Assembly (NCBI GenBank): GCA_965277425.1
Contig: CBDICR010000007.1
Location: 434,001 to 498,000, forward strand
Length of the DNA stretch: 64,000 nt
DNA from: Poindextera sp965277425
GTDB taxonomy: Bacteria; Pseudomonadota; Alphaproteobacteria; Caulobacterales; Caulobacteraceae
Reading direction: 5' to 3'
In this document: piece by piece, positions 25,745-34,084 of the stretch
Layout of the letters: each line of letters begins with the position of its first letter
Numbering within the stretch: the stretch's first letter is position 1
The notes under the pieces: generated by a model
Databases searched by the model: none
What the model saw: the letters and a program-made list of their open reading frames with translations, nothing else
Told to the model about the DNA's origin: nothing
Translations under genes and position numbers: made by a program

Positions 25745-26734
25745 CTAACCCTCTCTCAGCAGCGGCAAGGCCATCCCCGGCGCCGGCCCGGCGCTCAGGC
25801 GCTCGCGGCGGAAGCGGAACAGCTCCGCCGGCCGCCCGCCGGTTTCCGGTTGCAGGCGGCCCAGTCCCTCGACCAGGTCGGTGCGCTCCAGGCCCCGGCG
25901 GAAGTTCTGCTTGTGCAGCGACACCCCCGCCACCGCCTCGACCGTGCGCTGCAGCTGCGAGAGGGTGAATTCGGCCGGGGTCAGCTCGAAGGCTACCGGG
26001 CGGTATTTCAGCTTGCCGCGCAGCCGGCCAAGGCCGGTGGCCAGGATGCGGCGGTGATCCGACAGCATCGGCTCGCCCAGCGCCGGCGACAGGGCCTTGG
26101 GCTCGCTGCCGGCCAGGCCGCGCGCGCGCTGGCGGTCGCGGCCGGCCTCGGGCGCCAGCCCCGCCTCATAGAGCAGCTCATAGCGCTCCAGCACTCGTTC
26201 CTCGTTCCAGGGCGCGCCGTCCAGGGCGAACAGCAGCCGCATGCGCGCCCGACGCTCCTCGCTCGCCGCCCAGTCGTTCAGGCCCGGCGCGATCACCTCG
26301 TCGATCAGGGCGGGGCGGCCGCGTCGCCAGTCCTCCCAAGGGAAGAAGCGCGTGAACGGCGTCCAGACCGTGTCGGGCGCCAGCGCCTGCACGGCCTGGG
26401 GCGTCAGGGCCAGATAGCCGACCGAGATCACCCGCGCCCCGCCCGCGCCCACGTCGGCGCGCGGCGCGTCGCGGCCGCGGTCGCCGAAGGTGTAGAGCTG
26501 CTCGACATAGCCCAGCTCGAACCGGGTCTGCTCGGCCACGAAGGCGCGCAGCGCCAGCTCGAAGGTGCGGTGGCCATCGGGATCGAACGGGCCGAACGGC
26601 AGGCCGAGCAGGCTTGACGGCTCGCCCGTCTGCGGATCGTGGGTGCGCACGGTCAGGGCCGCCGCGTCGCGGTCGCGCACGGCGACGACGACGGCGGAAA
26701 GGCCGATGACGACGGCGGTGGAGGGCGCGTTCAA
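25745..26734 (-). CDS. NUDIX-fold / winged-helix protein, NrtR/NadQ-like regulator
   Basis: This 329-residue protein has an N-terminal half resembling a NUDIX fold (AVVVAVRDRDAAALTVRTHDP, LGYVEQLYTFGDRGRD) but without the catalytic GX5EX7REUXEEXGU box, so it should not be an active hydrolase. The C-terminal half (GLGRLRGKLKYRPVAFELTPAEFTLSQLQRTVEAVAGVSLHKQNFRRGL) is the winged-helix region of NrtR-type NAD-metabolism regulators. In alphaproteobacteria this architecture corresponds to the NadQ group. The name is by family resemblance and no nad genes are nearby. The start overlaps the stop of the tyrosine phosphatase gene by four bases. Confidence 0.7.
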   Translation of the reverse strand: MNAPSTAVVIGLSAVVVAVRDRDAAALTVRTHDPQTGEPSSLLGLPFGPFDPDGHRTFELALRAFVAEQTRFELGYVEQLYTFGDRGRDAPRADVGAGGARVISVGYLALTPQAVQALAPDTVWTPFTRFFPWEDWRRGRPALIDEVIAPGLNDWAASEERRARMRLLFALDGAPWNEERVLERYELLYEAGLAPEAGRDRQRARGLAGSEPKALSPALGEPMLSDHRRILATGLGRLRGKLKYRPVAFELTPAEFTLSQLQRTVEAVAGVSLHKQNFRRGLERTDLVEGLGRLQPETGGRPAELFRFRRERLSAGPAPGMALPLLREG

Positions 26735-27243
26735 AACCGCACCGGCAGGTCGAAGGGCGCGCCGGATGACGCGAAATGATTGCCGCCGATGGCCTCGATC
26801 GCCGCCACCATGCGACCGCCCCGCCCCAGCAGGTCGTCGGCCAGGGCGACGATGCGTCGGTTTGGAAAGGCATGGCTGGCGGCCTGGCGAAGCGTCAGCG
26901 CGATGCGATGTTCAGGACGATCCGGATTGCGGTCGCAAGCGATGGCGAAGGCGCTGGCCGTGGAGCGGCTGATCCCGGCAAAACAATGAACGACCATGGG
27001 CGCATTGGCGTCCCAGCCGCGGGCGAATTCCAGCAGCCGCGCGACCGAGGCCTTATCGGGAGCCATGAAGCCGTCCATGGGTGCGTTGATGTCGTTGAGG
27101 TCGAGCCGCAGATGCCGGCTTTCCACCACGCTCAGCGGCCGTTCGACCGGCGTGCCGGGATCGATCAGCGTCAGCAGGTGCGAGGCCTTTCGCCGGCGCA
27201 CGACGCCGGGCATGTCGCTCAAGGAACAGACGATCAGGGTCAT
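26731..27243 (-). CDS. Tyrosine phosphatase family protein
   Basis: This 170-residue protein has the CX5R P-loop (H-C87-FAGIS-R93-ST) in the setting PMVVHCFAGISRSTASAFAIA, and the aspartate-bearing segment RLDLNDINAP upstream. It is a cytoplasmic dual-specificity/tyrosine-phosphatase-like protein. Similar proteins in alphaproteobacteria are commonly called protein tyrosine phosphatase without proven substrate. It lies between the HD hydrolase and the NrtR/NadQ-like gene, 3 bp from the former and overlapping the latter (ATGA). Confidence 0.8.
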   Translation of the reverse strand: MTLIVCSLSDMPGVVRRRKASHLLTLIDPGTPVERPLSVVESRHLRLDLNDINAPMDGFMAPDKASVARLLEFARGWDANAPMVVHCFAGISRSTASAFAIACDRNPDRPEHRIALTLRQAASHAFPNRRIVALADDLLGRGGRMVAAIEAIGGNHFASSGAPFDLPVRF

Positions 27244-27246
27244 GGC

Positions 27247-27933
27247 CTATTCCGCATCGAACGCGGGCTGCGCGGGCGCAAACCCCGCCGCCTCCGATAG
27301 CAGATGAAAGCGGCGCACGTACTCAGCCTGGGCGTCCGATGCGGCGAGCGGCTCCAGGGTCAGCGCATAGTCCTTGGGCGGGCGGCCGAAGAAGCCGAGC
27401 GCCTCGGCAGCGGTGAAGCCGGCCAGCTGGGTCGCCTCGAAGAAGGCGCTGGCCTGGTCCGCCCGCTTGATCAGCGCCTTGACGCGCGCCGGCGGCCGGG
27501 CCGGCAGGCCGAAGCGATGATGAATCGCCGCTTCCAGCCGGTCCTCGAAGCCCTTGTAGTTCAGGCCGAGCGCGGCTTTGAACGGCGAGATCATGTCGCC
27601 GATCACATATTCCGGCGCGTCGTGGAGCAGGGCGGTGAGCCGCCAGCGCGGCTCCAGGGCCGGTTCGATATGGCCGGCGATCTCTTCGACCACCAGCGAG
27701 TGCTGGGCGACCGAAAAACCGTGCTCGCCGAAGGTCTGGCCGTTCCAGCGCGCCACCCGGGCCAGGCCGTGCGCAATGTCCTCGATCTCGATGTCGAGCG
27801 GGGAGGGATCGAGCAGGTCAAGCCGACGCCCCGACAACATGCGCTGCCAGGCGCGGGGCGCGGGCCTGGATCGAGCGGCGCCGTGCAGCCCTTTCGCCAC
27901 CCGTTCGTTCCTTTGCTGTGGACGCGACCTCAA
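27247..27933 (-). CDS. HD-domain hydrolase (YfbR/5'-nucleotidase-like)
   Basis: This 228-residue protein has metal-binding HD residues: H78 (VAQHSLVV), H104-D105 (LLHDAPEYVIGDM) and a later Asp (IKRADQASAFFEA). The pattern FSVAQHS...LTALLHDAPEYVIGDMISPFK is that of HD hydrolases related to the 5'-deoxynucleotidase YfbR. The substrate is probably a nucleotide. It is the first gene of a compact three-gene operon (HD hydrolase, tyrosine phosphatase, NrtR/NadQ-like). Confidence 0.82.
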   Translation of the reverse strand: MRSRPQQRNERVAKGLHGAARSRPAPRAWQRMLSGRRLDLLDPSPLDIEIEDIAHGLARVARWNGQTFGEHGFSVAQHSLVVEEIAGHIEPALEPRWRLTALLHDAPEYVIGDMISPFKAALGLNYKGFEDRLEAAIHHRFGLPARPPARVKALIKRADQASAFFEATQLAGFTAAEALGFFGRPPKDYALTLEPLAASDAQAEYVRRFHLLSEAAGFAPAQPAFDAE

Positions 27934-27992
27934 TTGATCTATCGTAATTCGAATAGCGTCGGTGGCGCCAACAATAAGCCGGGAGTGTGAGG

Positions 27993-28823
27993 ATGGCGGG
28001 CTTGAGCATGAGTTGGGCGCGGGTCATGGCGCCGGTCGCCGGCGGCGACTCCGACGCCGGCGTCCTGGCCGCGGCGGCGGCCCTGGCCGTGCCGTTCGAG
28101 GCGGAGTTGGCCGCGGTCTACGCCCCCGCCGATGTCGCCGACCTGATGCCGTGGATGGGCGAAGGGTTCATGGGCGGCGTGCAGGTGACCGCCGTGCAGA
28201 GCCTGAAGGACGCCGCGGCGGAAGGCGAGCGTTCGGCCCGCACGGCATGCGAAGCCATCGCCTATGGCTCCAAGTCGTTCACGGCGCTGGCCTCGCCGGT
28301 CTGGTCGGCGCTGTCGATGGAGGGCCGGCTCTCCGACGTGGTGGTGTTCGACGACGCCGCCGCGCGGGGCAAGGGGCCGCTGGCGGAGAGCTTCCAGCAG
28401 ATCGTCGCCGACGAACAGCGCCCGACCCTGGTGGCGCGGGCGGGCCTGGACGTCGGCGGCGCGGTCGCCGTGGCCTGGGACGGCGGCAAGGAGGCCAGCC
28501 GCGCGGCGCGCACGGCGCTGCCCCTGCTGCAGAAGGCCGGCCGGGTGGTGATCCTGGCCGCGCCCTCCTCCTCGGCGCGCTATTTCGATCCGGCGCGGCT
28601 GCAGCAGTTCTTCAGCCTTCGGGGCATCCAGTCCGAGGTGCAGACCCTGCCCGAGTCCGGCGATCCGGGACCGGCCCTGCTGCGCGCGGCCAAGGGCCTC
28701 GACATCAACCTGCTCGTCGCCGGCGCCTTCGGCCATCCGCGTTTGCAGGAATATATTTTCGGCGGCACGACGCGCGCCTTTTTGAACGCGACGGATGGGC
28801 CCTCGCTCTTTCTGTCGCATTGA
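27993..28823 (+). CDS. Universal stress protein family protein
   Basis: This 276-residue protein starts at the ATG at 27993, 7 bp after GGGAG. It has two UspA-like halves. The first (VMAPVAGGDSDAGVLAAAAALA...) is degenerate. The second ends with the nucleotide-binding G-2X-G-9X-G pattern (AGAFGHPRLQEYIFGGTTR). Tandem Usp proteins of this kind act in the cytoplasm under starvation or oxidative stress. It is followed after 25 bp by a small conserved gene and is divergent from the HD-hydrolase operon. Confidence 0.82.
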   Translation: MAGLSMSWARVMAPVAGGDSDAGVLAAAAALAVPFEAELAAVYAPADVADLMPWMGEGFMGGVQVTAVQSLKDAAAEGERSARTACEAIAYGSKSFTALASPVWSALSMEGRLSDVVVFDDAAARGKGPLAESFQQIVADEQRPTLVARAGLDVGGAVAVAWDGGKEASRAARTALPLLQKAGRVVILAAPSSSARYFDPARLQQFFSLRGIQSEVQTLPESGDPGPALLRAAKGLDINLLVAGAFGHPRLQEYIFGGTTRAFLNATDGPSLFLSH

Positions 28824-28848
28824 CCCTTACCGAAGAGAAAGTAACCCC

Positions 28849-29217
28849 ATGGCCCTCAGCCGCATTGTCATGCGCCTTGCCCGCAACCCAGGCACCGAGT
28901 TCGCCGATGGCGACGACCATCGCGGCTACGCCCTGGTCGCGCCTCTGACGCCGGACGGCAAGCTGGACGAGACGGCGTTTCGCAGCGCGCGCGGATCCTG
29001 CGTCGTGCGCCGCTTCGCCTCGGACGAAGACCCGCAGGAAGGCAAGCTGGTGCATCGCAACAGCCGCTGGTTCTTCGACTACGGCGACCAGGGCGACGCC
29101 GACGAGCCGCTCTATCGCCTGGGCGAGCACAGTTTCGCCCTTGGCGAATATGTCAGCATCACCGACGAGGACGGCCGGCTCCTGACCTACAAGGTGACCG
29201 AGGTGCAGCGGGCCTGA
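28849..29217 (+). CDS. Conserved hypothetical protein (122 aa)
   Basis: This soluble 122-residue protein has the start MALSRIVMRLARNPGTEFADGDDHRGYALVAPL and a beta-rich middle (CVVRRFASDEDPQEGKLVHR, WFFDYGDQGDADEPLYRLGEHSFALGEYVSITDEDG). It looks like a small beta-barrel protein. I do not know a functional name. It lies 25 bp after the Usp gene on the same strand, suggesting a stress-related operon. Confidence 0.7.
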   Translation: MALSRIVMRLARNPGTEFADGDDHRGYALVAPLTPDGKLDETAFRSARGSCVVRRFASDEDPQEGKLVHRNSRWFFDYGDQGDADEPLYRLGEHSFALGEYVSITDEDGRLLTYKVTEVQRA

Positions 29218-29228
29218 CGGCCAGCCGA

Positions 29229-29726
29229 TCAACGCTTCAAGGTCGCCAGATAGGCGATCAGGTCGCGGCGTTCCACGGGATCGGGGACGGTCGCGCGCAT
29301 GGCCGTGCCAGGGACGAGCTTGGCCGGACCGGTGAGGAACCGGTCCAGATTGGCCGGGGTCCAGACCAGGCCCGAGGCCTTGATCGCGTCGGAATAGGCG
29401 AATCCAGGCGCGGAGCCGGCCTTTCGCCCGAGGACGCCGACCAGGGTGGGGCCTTGCCCGATCCCGTTCAGCACGTGGCAGGACCCGCACCGGTCCTGAT
29501 AGATGTCAGCACCCTTCGCCGCGTCCTGCGCCCAGGCCGGCGCGGCGACCGCAGCGAAGGCGATCAGGACGGCTGCGATGAGCGAACCGCATCGGCCCAG
29601 GTTGGTTCGGGCCCAGCCACCATCCGACCGGTCTCCGACCGGCCACCTTCTCCCGCGAGGGGAGAAGGAGCCTGAGAGATCGGCCGCCGGTCCAAGCCAT
29701 ATGGCTGGCGCCCTAATGCGGCGCAT
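29229..29726 (-). CDS. Class I cytochrome c with repeat-encoded leader
   Basis: This 165-residue protein has haem-binding CGSCH (DRCGSCHVLNGIGQGPTLVGVLG) and distal Met in PGTAMRATVPD, so it is a small periplasmic c-type cytochrome. The signal-peptide core is SLIAAVLIAFAAVAAPAWAQ, but about 45 residues precede it, read partly from a palindromic element (29646-29668). No ATG, GTG or TTG lies in frame between the ATG at 29726 and the signal peptide. That ATG overlaps the end of the upstream dehydrogenase gene (CATGCGCCGCATTAG). The cytochrome is the likely electron acceptor for that PQQ-type dehydrogenase. Confidence 0.8.
   Translation of the reverse strand: MRRIRAPAIWLGPAADLSGSFSPRGRRWPVGDRSDGGWARTNLGRCGSLIAAVLIAFAAVAAPAWAQDAAKGADIYQDRCGSCHVLNGIGQGPTLVGVLGRKAGSAPGFAYSDAIKASGLVWTPANLDRFLTGPAKLVPGTAMRATVPDPVERRDLIAYLATLKR
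29646..29668. repeat. REP-like palindrome inside the cytochrome c leader
   Basis: CCTTCTCCC-GCGA-GGGGAGAAGG, with neighbouring CGACCGG repeats. It is a different family from the 155-bp mosaic elements. It falls within the translated leader of the cytochrome c gene. Confidence 0.75.
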
Positions 29727-31053
29727 GGGCGATCCGCCAGATGACGTCGCCGCCGTCGTCGGCGACCAGCAGCGCGCCGTCGTGGGCGGCGGCGACGCCG
29801 ACCGGGCGGCCCCAGACCTTGGATCCGTCGGTCACGAAGCCGGTCATGAAGTCCTCGTACTCGCCGGTCGGGACCCCGTTCTTCACGCCGACGCGCACCA
29901 CCTTGTAGCCGGTTCGCTTGCCGCGGTTCCACGATCCGTGCAGGGCGACGAAGGCGTCGCCGCGGTATTCGGCCGGGAAGGCGGCCGGCCCGCGGCCTTC
30001 ATAGAACGCCATTTCCAGCGGCGCCGAGTGCGGCTGGATCAGCACGTCGGGAACGGTGATCTTGCCGGCCAGGTCGGGACGCTCGCCGGCGTGGCGCGGA
30101 TCCTGGTGGTCGCCGATATAGTACCAGGGCCAGCCATAGAAGCCGCCCTCATGGACCCGGGTGACATAGTCGGGCGGCAGGTTGTCGCCCAGAAGGTCGC
30201 GTTCGTTGGTCGAGCACCACAGGTCGTGGGTGACGGGATGGATGGCCATGCCGACGCAGTTGCGGATGCCGGCGGCGAAGACGTGCAGGTCCTTGCCATC
30301 GGGATCGGCGACCATCACGTTGGCGCGGCCGACCTCCTTGTCCCAGGCGGCGCCGAGGGCGTGACCGGCCTGCCAGGCGCGCACCTCCTGCGGCGACTTC
30401 TTGGGCATGGTCTCCGCGACGTTCGAGCCCGAGCCGACGGAAACGAACATCCTGTGGCCATCGGCGGAAAAGACCACGTCGCGGGTCCAGTGGTCGCTCT
30501 TGGTCGCCACCAGTTTGGGAATGATGGTCTCCGCCGGCCCGCGCGCCTTCAAATCGCCGTTGCGATAGGGGTAGCGGATGACGGAATCGGTGTTGGCCAC
30601 ATAGACCCACTGGGGATTGGACCCGAGCGGGTAGAAGGCGATGCCGAAAGGCCGGTCCAGGCCCTCGGCGAAGGTCTGGACTTGGGCGGCCTTGTCGGCG
30701 CCGTCCGCCGCGCGCATCACCAGCACCTTTCCGGCCTCGCCTTCGGAGACGAAGATGTCGCCGTTCGGCGCCAGGCGGATCAGCCTTGGCCCGTCCAGCT
30801 TGGCCGCGAAGGCGCTGACCGTGAAGCCGGGCAGGGTCTTGATCTCCGCGCCCGCCGGCCTGGCCGTCACGCTGGGCGGCCCGACGCTGATCGGCGAGGC
30901 GCCCGCCGCCGGCAGGTCCGCCGGCGTGATATGGCGCACGACGCCGGGCGCGTCGGTCTTCCAGTCGCCATAGGCGGCCTGGCCGGTCAGGGGCGCGGCG
31001 CCCGCGGGCAGGGCCAAGAGCGCAAGCGGAAGAACCAGTAATCTCGTTTTCAT
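29713..31053 (-). CDS. PQQ-dependent sugar/sorbosone dehydrogenase family protein
   Basis: This 446-residue protein has a signal peptide (LLVLPLALLALPAGAAP) and a six-bladed beta-propeller of the soluble aldose/sorbosone dehydrogenase type. Markers are LPGFTVSAFAAKLDGPRLIRLAPNGDIFVSE, GLDRPFGIAFYP, NERDLLGDNLPPDYVTRVHEGGFYGWPWYYIG and ALHGSWNRGKRTGYKVVRV. It should oxidise a sugar or sugar aldehyde in the periplasm with PQQ. The downstream, overlapping cytochrome c gene offers an electron acceptor. The ATG at 31053 was preferred over one at 31104 because the signal peptide then begins directly. Confidence 0.88.
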   Translation of the reverse strand: MKTRLLVLPLALLALPAGAAPLTGQAAYGDWKTDAPGVVRHITPADLPAAGASPISVGPPSVTARPAGAEIKTLPGFTVSAFAAKLDGPRLIRLAPNGDIFVSEGEAGKVLVMRAADGADKAAQVQTFAEGLDRPFGIAFYPLGSNPQWVYVANTDSVIRYPYRNGDLKARGPAETIIPKLVATKSDHWTRDVVFSADGHRMFVSVGSGSNVAETMPKKSPQEVRAWQAGHALGAAWDKEVGRANVMVADPDGKDLHVFAAGIRNCVGMAIHPVTHDLWCSTNERDLLGDNLPPDYVTRVHEGGFYGWPWYYIGDHQDPRHAGERPDLAGKITVPDVLIQPHSAPLEMAFYEGRGPAAFPAEYRGDAFVALHGSWNRGKRTGYKVVRVGVKNGVPTGEYEDFMTGFVTDGSKVWGRPVGVAAAHDGALLVADDGGDVIWRIAHAPH

Positions 31054-31100
31054 GTCTTTTTCCACCGTGTCCCAGCTCGAGCTTTGTCGCCCTGGCTCCG

Positions 31101-31496
31101 TCAAAAGGCGATGAAGGTCTCGCTATATTTTGCAATCATCGGATCATGGCTCACCAGCCGAAGCGGCTCAACCAGAGCCTGCGCGACCAGCATTCGATCA
31201 AACGGATCAGCATGGTGATCAGGGAGTTGGTCGATCGCGGCCGCATGGCTGGGCGCGATCGGAAGCAGCTGATAGCCGGATTGTTGGAAGAGACCGAGCG
31301 CCTCTTCGCCCGAAACGGGCAATCCGATTCGGCCGCGCCGCGCGAGCGCGTGTTTGATCGAGATTTCCCAGATGCTGACTGCGCTGACCACGATCTCGTT
31401 GTCGCGCGCCGTGATCATGTCCTGAACGGTATCCGGCAATCTTTCGTATGTGGTGACCGCCCAAAGCGCGACATGCGTATCGAGCAGCAACCTCAC
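31101..31496 (-). CDS. vapC: PIN-domain toxin, VapC family
   Basis: This 131-residue protein has the PIN-domain acidic residues D6 (LLLDTHVALW), E44 (SIWEISIKHAL) and D97/D100 (HADPFDRML), plus the C-terminal SHDPMI. VapC toxins are Mg-dependent RNases that cleave tRNA or rRNA. The start overlaps the antitoxin stop by four bases (ATGA), so the pair is coupled. Confidence 0.88.
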   Translation of the reverse strand: MRLLLDTHVALWAVTTYERLPDTVQDMITARDNEIVVSAVSIWEISIKHALARRGRIGLPVSGEEALGLFQQSGYQLLPIAPSHAAAIDQLPDHHADPFDRMLVAQALVEPLRLVSHDPMIAKYSETFIAF

Positions 31497-31738
31497 TCGC
31501 GGCCGCCGTAAAAGAGCTTGGCGATTTCCGCGTTGTCGGCGTCGATGTCATCGGGAATCGTGAACCGACCCTTGCCCACGCCGAGCCGTTGGCCAGGCGG
31601 GGCTGCGTCCACGCGCGAGAGCTTGGCAGCCGGCTTGCCATTGCGGGCGATGATGATTTCCGTCTCGCGGCCGCTCTCGACGGCCTCCACAAGGCGGGAG
31701 AGCGAGGATTTGGCGTCCAGCATGTTGACCGTGCGCAT
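31493..31738 (-). CDS. Phd/YefM-type antitoxin partner of VapC
   Basis: This 81-residue protein begins MRTVNMLDAKSSLSRLVEAVESG, with IIIARNGKPAAKLSRVD, the Phd/YefM DNA-binding fold. The C-terminal part (RFTIPDDIDADNAEIAKLFYGGRE) is the toxin-binding tail. It neutralises the PIN toxin and should autorepress at the perfect palindrome 10 bp upstream of its start. Confidence 0.86.
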   Translation of the reverse strand: MRTVNMLDAKSSLSRLVEAVESGRETEIIIARNGKPAAKLSRVDAAPPGQRLGVGKGRFTIPDDIDADNAEIAKLFYGGRE

Positions 31739-31747
31739 GCCGCGAAT

Positions 31748-31765
31748 TTAGCTAGATCTAGCTAA
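31748..31765. promoter_or_regulatory. Perfect 18-bp palindrome upstream of the VapC antitoxin (probable operator)
   Basis: TTAGCTAGATCTAGCTAA is fully symmetric and sits 10 bp upstream of the antitoxin start. It is the position expected for autoregulatory binding by a Phd/YefM antitoxin. Confidence 0.75.
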
Positions 31766-31781
31766 GATGCAAGGGTGCAAC

Positions 31782-32480
31782 TCACTCTTCGCTCGGCATG
31801 TGCAGGTACATAGACTGTATGCCGACGCGTCCCGGCCCGGTGAAGCGGTTGACGACGAAGTTCACGGTCGCGCCGAAGAGGCCGCTGGTCAGGCGGTCGA
31901 CCACCGTATCCATGCGCACGGCCGGGTCCTTGTAGAGCCAGCCGCCGGGCTCGATATCGATCTGTTCGCCCGTGGCCAGCACCTTTTCGAACACGTTGCC
32001 GTAGCCGTGCAGCCAGAGCACGCCCTCGCCGGTGTGGCCGTGGAACTTGTCGATGAAGAAGCCGCTCTGGCCGAACAGCATGGTCGCCAGGCCGCGCACG
32101 CGCTCGAAGCTGTAGTCGATATTGCCGGTGGCGGCGAGAAACTGATGCTCGCGCACGTGCAGCTCTTCGCCGTGCTTCAGGTGGATGGGCACGATGTGGC
32201 CCGGCCCGTCGCGGCTGAAGGCAATGACGCCTTGGCCGGAGGCCTCGGTGACGAAGACCTGCATGCCGGCGATCATCCGTTTCAGCGCGCCCCTCAGCGC
32301 CTTGAGCTGGATGCGGATACTGGTGTTCTTCCACAAAAGGATGTGGTGCTCGAAATAGACCGGCATGTTGGTCACATCGACCGACAGCGCCGGCACCAGT
32401 TCGCCGTCGATATGATAGGTGACGCCGCCGAAGGTCTCGGCGCTCGCCTTGGTCGGCATCAGGGTCGGCAGGCTGCTCAT
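31782..32480 (-). CDS. AIM24 family protein
   Basis: This 232-residue protein belongs to the AIM24/TIGR00266 group (VYFEHHILLWKNTSIRIQLK, GHIVPIHLKHGEELHVREHQFLAAT, KFHGHTGEGVLWLHGYGNVFEKVLATGEQIDIEPGGWLYKDP). The fold is a tryptophan-RNA-attenuator-like beta structure. Bacterial members are cytosolic proteins of unknown function. The ATG at 32480 is used, and a GTG five codons upstream is possible. Confidence 0.82.
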   Translation of the reverse strand: MSSLPTLMPTKASAETFGGVTYHIDGELVPALSVDVTNMPVYFEHHILLWKNTSIRIQLKALRGALKRMIAGMQVFVTEASGQGVIAFSRDGPGHIVPIHLKHGEELHVREHQFLAATGNIDYSFERVRGLATMLFGQSGFFIDKFHGHTGEGVLWLHGYGNVFEKVLATGEQIDIEPGGWLYKDPAVRMDTVVDRLTSGLFGATVNFVVNRFTGPGRVGIQSMYLHMPSEE

Positions 32481-32559
32481 GGCTTGGGCTCGCACCGTTT
32501 CGGCTGAGACCGAAGCCTAGTTCAGGCGCGCCTGACCGTCGAGGCCGCCGGCTCGGCGC

Positions 32560-33432
32560 CTACTGTCCCGGACGGTTGCCCGTGCCTTCGCGGCGGGCGA
32601 GGAAGGCCAGCCGCTCGAACAGGTGCACGTCCTGCTCGTTCTTGAGCAGCGCGCCATGCAGCGGCGGGATGAGCTTGGTCGGATCGCGTTCGCGCAGGGC
32701 CTCGTCGTCGATGTCCTCGACCAGCAAAAGCTTCAGCCAGTCGAGCAGCTCCGAGGTCGAGGGCTTCTTCTTCAGGCCCGGCACCTTGCGCATGTCGTAG
32801 AAGATGCGCAGCGCCTCGGCGACCAGCTTCTTCTTGATGCCCGGGAAGTGCACGTCGACGATGGCGTTCATCGTGTCGGCGTCCGGGAAGCGGATATAGT
32901 GGAAGAAGCAGCGGCGCAGGAAGGCGTCCGGCAGCTCCTTTTCGTTGTTCGAGGTGATCAGCACCAGCGGGCGGATCTTGGCCGAGATCGTCTCATTGGT
33001 CTCGTAGACATAGAATTCCATCCGATCGAGCTCCTGCAGGAGGTCGTTCGGGAACTCGATGTCGGCCTTGTCGATCTCGTCGATGAGCAGGACGGGGCGC
33101 TCGGGCGCATCGAAGGCCTCCCAGAGCTTGCCGTGACGGATGTAGTTGTTGACGTCCTTGACCCGCTCGTCGCCGAGCTGCGAGTCCCGCAGCCGGGTGA
33201 CGGCGTCGTATTCGTAAAGGCCTTGCTGCGCCTTTGTGGTGGACTTGATGTGCCAGGTGATCAGCGGCGCGTTCAGCGCCTTGGCGACCTCGTAGGCCAG
33301 CACGGTCTTGCCGGTGCCGGGTTCGCCCTTGACCAGCAGCGGCCGCTCGAGCGCGATAGCCGCATTGACCGCAACCTTCAGGTCGTCGGTCGCGACATAG
33401 TCCTGCGTGCCTTCAAAGCGCTGCTTGCTCAT
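32560..33432 (-). CDS. MoxR-family AAA+ ATPase
   Basis: This 290-residue protein has Walker A GEPGTGKT (36-43), Walker B LLIDEIDKAD and sensor I TSNNEKELPDAFLRRC. It has the MoxR lineage insert WHIKSTTKAQQGLYEYDAVTRLRDSQLG. MoxR ATPases act as chaperones that remodel partner proteins, usually together with a VWA-domain protein (CoxE-like). No VWA gene lies in this window next to it, so the partner is elsewhere or absent. Confidence 0.92.
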   Translation of the reverse strand: MSKQRFEGTQDYVATDDLKVAVNAAIALERPLLVKGEPGTGKTVLAYEVAKALNAPLITWHIKSTTKAQQGLYEYDAVTRLRDSQLGDERVKDVNNYIRHGKLWEAFDAPERPVLLIDEIDKADIEFPNDLLQELDRMEFYVYETNETISAKIRPLVLITSNNEKELPDAFLRRCFFHYIRFPDADTMNAIVDVHFPGIKKKLVAEALRIFYDMRKVPGLKKKPSTSELLDWLKLLLVEDIDDEALRERDPTKLIPPLHGALLKNEQDVHLFERLAFLARREGTGNRPGQ

Positions 33433-33532
33433 TCGTCCCCTTCGGGCGGGCGGGAGCCGCCTCTAACAACTGTTCGATTCAGCACACTAAGGGGAGGGCC
33501 GCGCCTTGCAAAGCGCGATTAGCGCGGCCGCG

Positions 33533-34042
33533 TCAGTCTGACCGCTTCGCTGGCGAGCGCTCGCCGTCATAGCCCAGCTCATCCAGTTGGTCGTCGCCGA
33601 GCTTGCGGGACTGGAAGTTGGTGAAATCGTCCTCGCCGCCCTCGACGGAATCGGCGTCGCCAACCTGGTCAAGGCCCTCGATCTCGTCGCCTTCCAAGGC
33701 GTCCTCGACGGAGGTCTGCGCCTCGTCGCCCTTTTCTTCGCTGGCCTCGGCCCATTCGACTTCGGGCTGGAACTCGTCCGGCGTGTCGTCGAGTTCGTCA
33801 TTGGCGTCGGTGTCGTCATCCTCTTCGAGGTCCTCGGCGTCCGCGTCGTCGAATTCGCTCTCGTCCTGGGCGACCGCCGCCTCGTCGTCGTCGTCGGCCG
33901 CGGTGTCGTCATAGGCGTTTGGCGCCTCTTCCAGCGTGGTGAATTCGCCCTTGTCCTCGTTCAGGTGGGTTTCGTCCGCCGTCTCCGCCCGATCCTGCGG
34001 ATCGACGGCGTCCTGGTCGAGATCGAGATCGGGGCGGGGCAT
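33533..34042 (-). CDS. Extremely acidic hypothetical protein
   Basis: This 169-residue protein is dominated by Asp/Glu runs (DDTAADDDDEAAVAQDESEFDDADAEDLEEDDD) and is predicted to be largely disordered. The C-terminal part (DDFTNFQSRKLGDDQLDELGYDGERSPAKRSD) is less extreme and ends in a short basic tail. The ATG at 34042 follows GGAG. No family recognised. It lies between the MoxR gene and the flagellar block. Confidence 0.7.
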   Translation of the reverse strand: MPRPDLDLDQDAVDPQDRAETADETHLNEDKGEFTTLEEAPNAYDDTAADDDDEAAVAQDESEFDDADAEDLEEDDDTDANDELDDTPDEFQPEVEWAEASEEKGDEAQTSVEDALEGDEIEGLDQVGDADSVEGGEDDFTNFQSRKLGDDQLDELGYDGERSPAKRSD

Positions 34043-34084
34043 GGAGGACTCCGGGGAGCCGCGAAATGCGGCCCGTCGCCGCAA

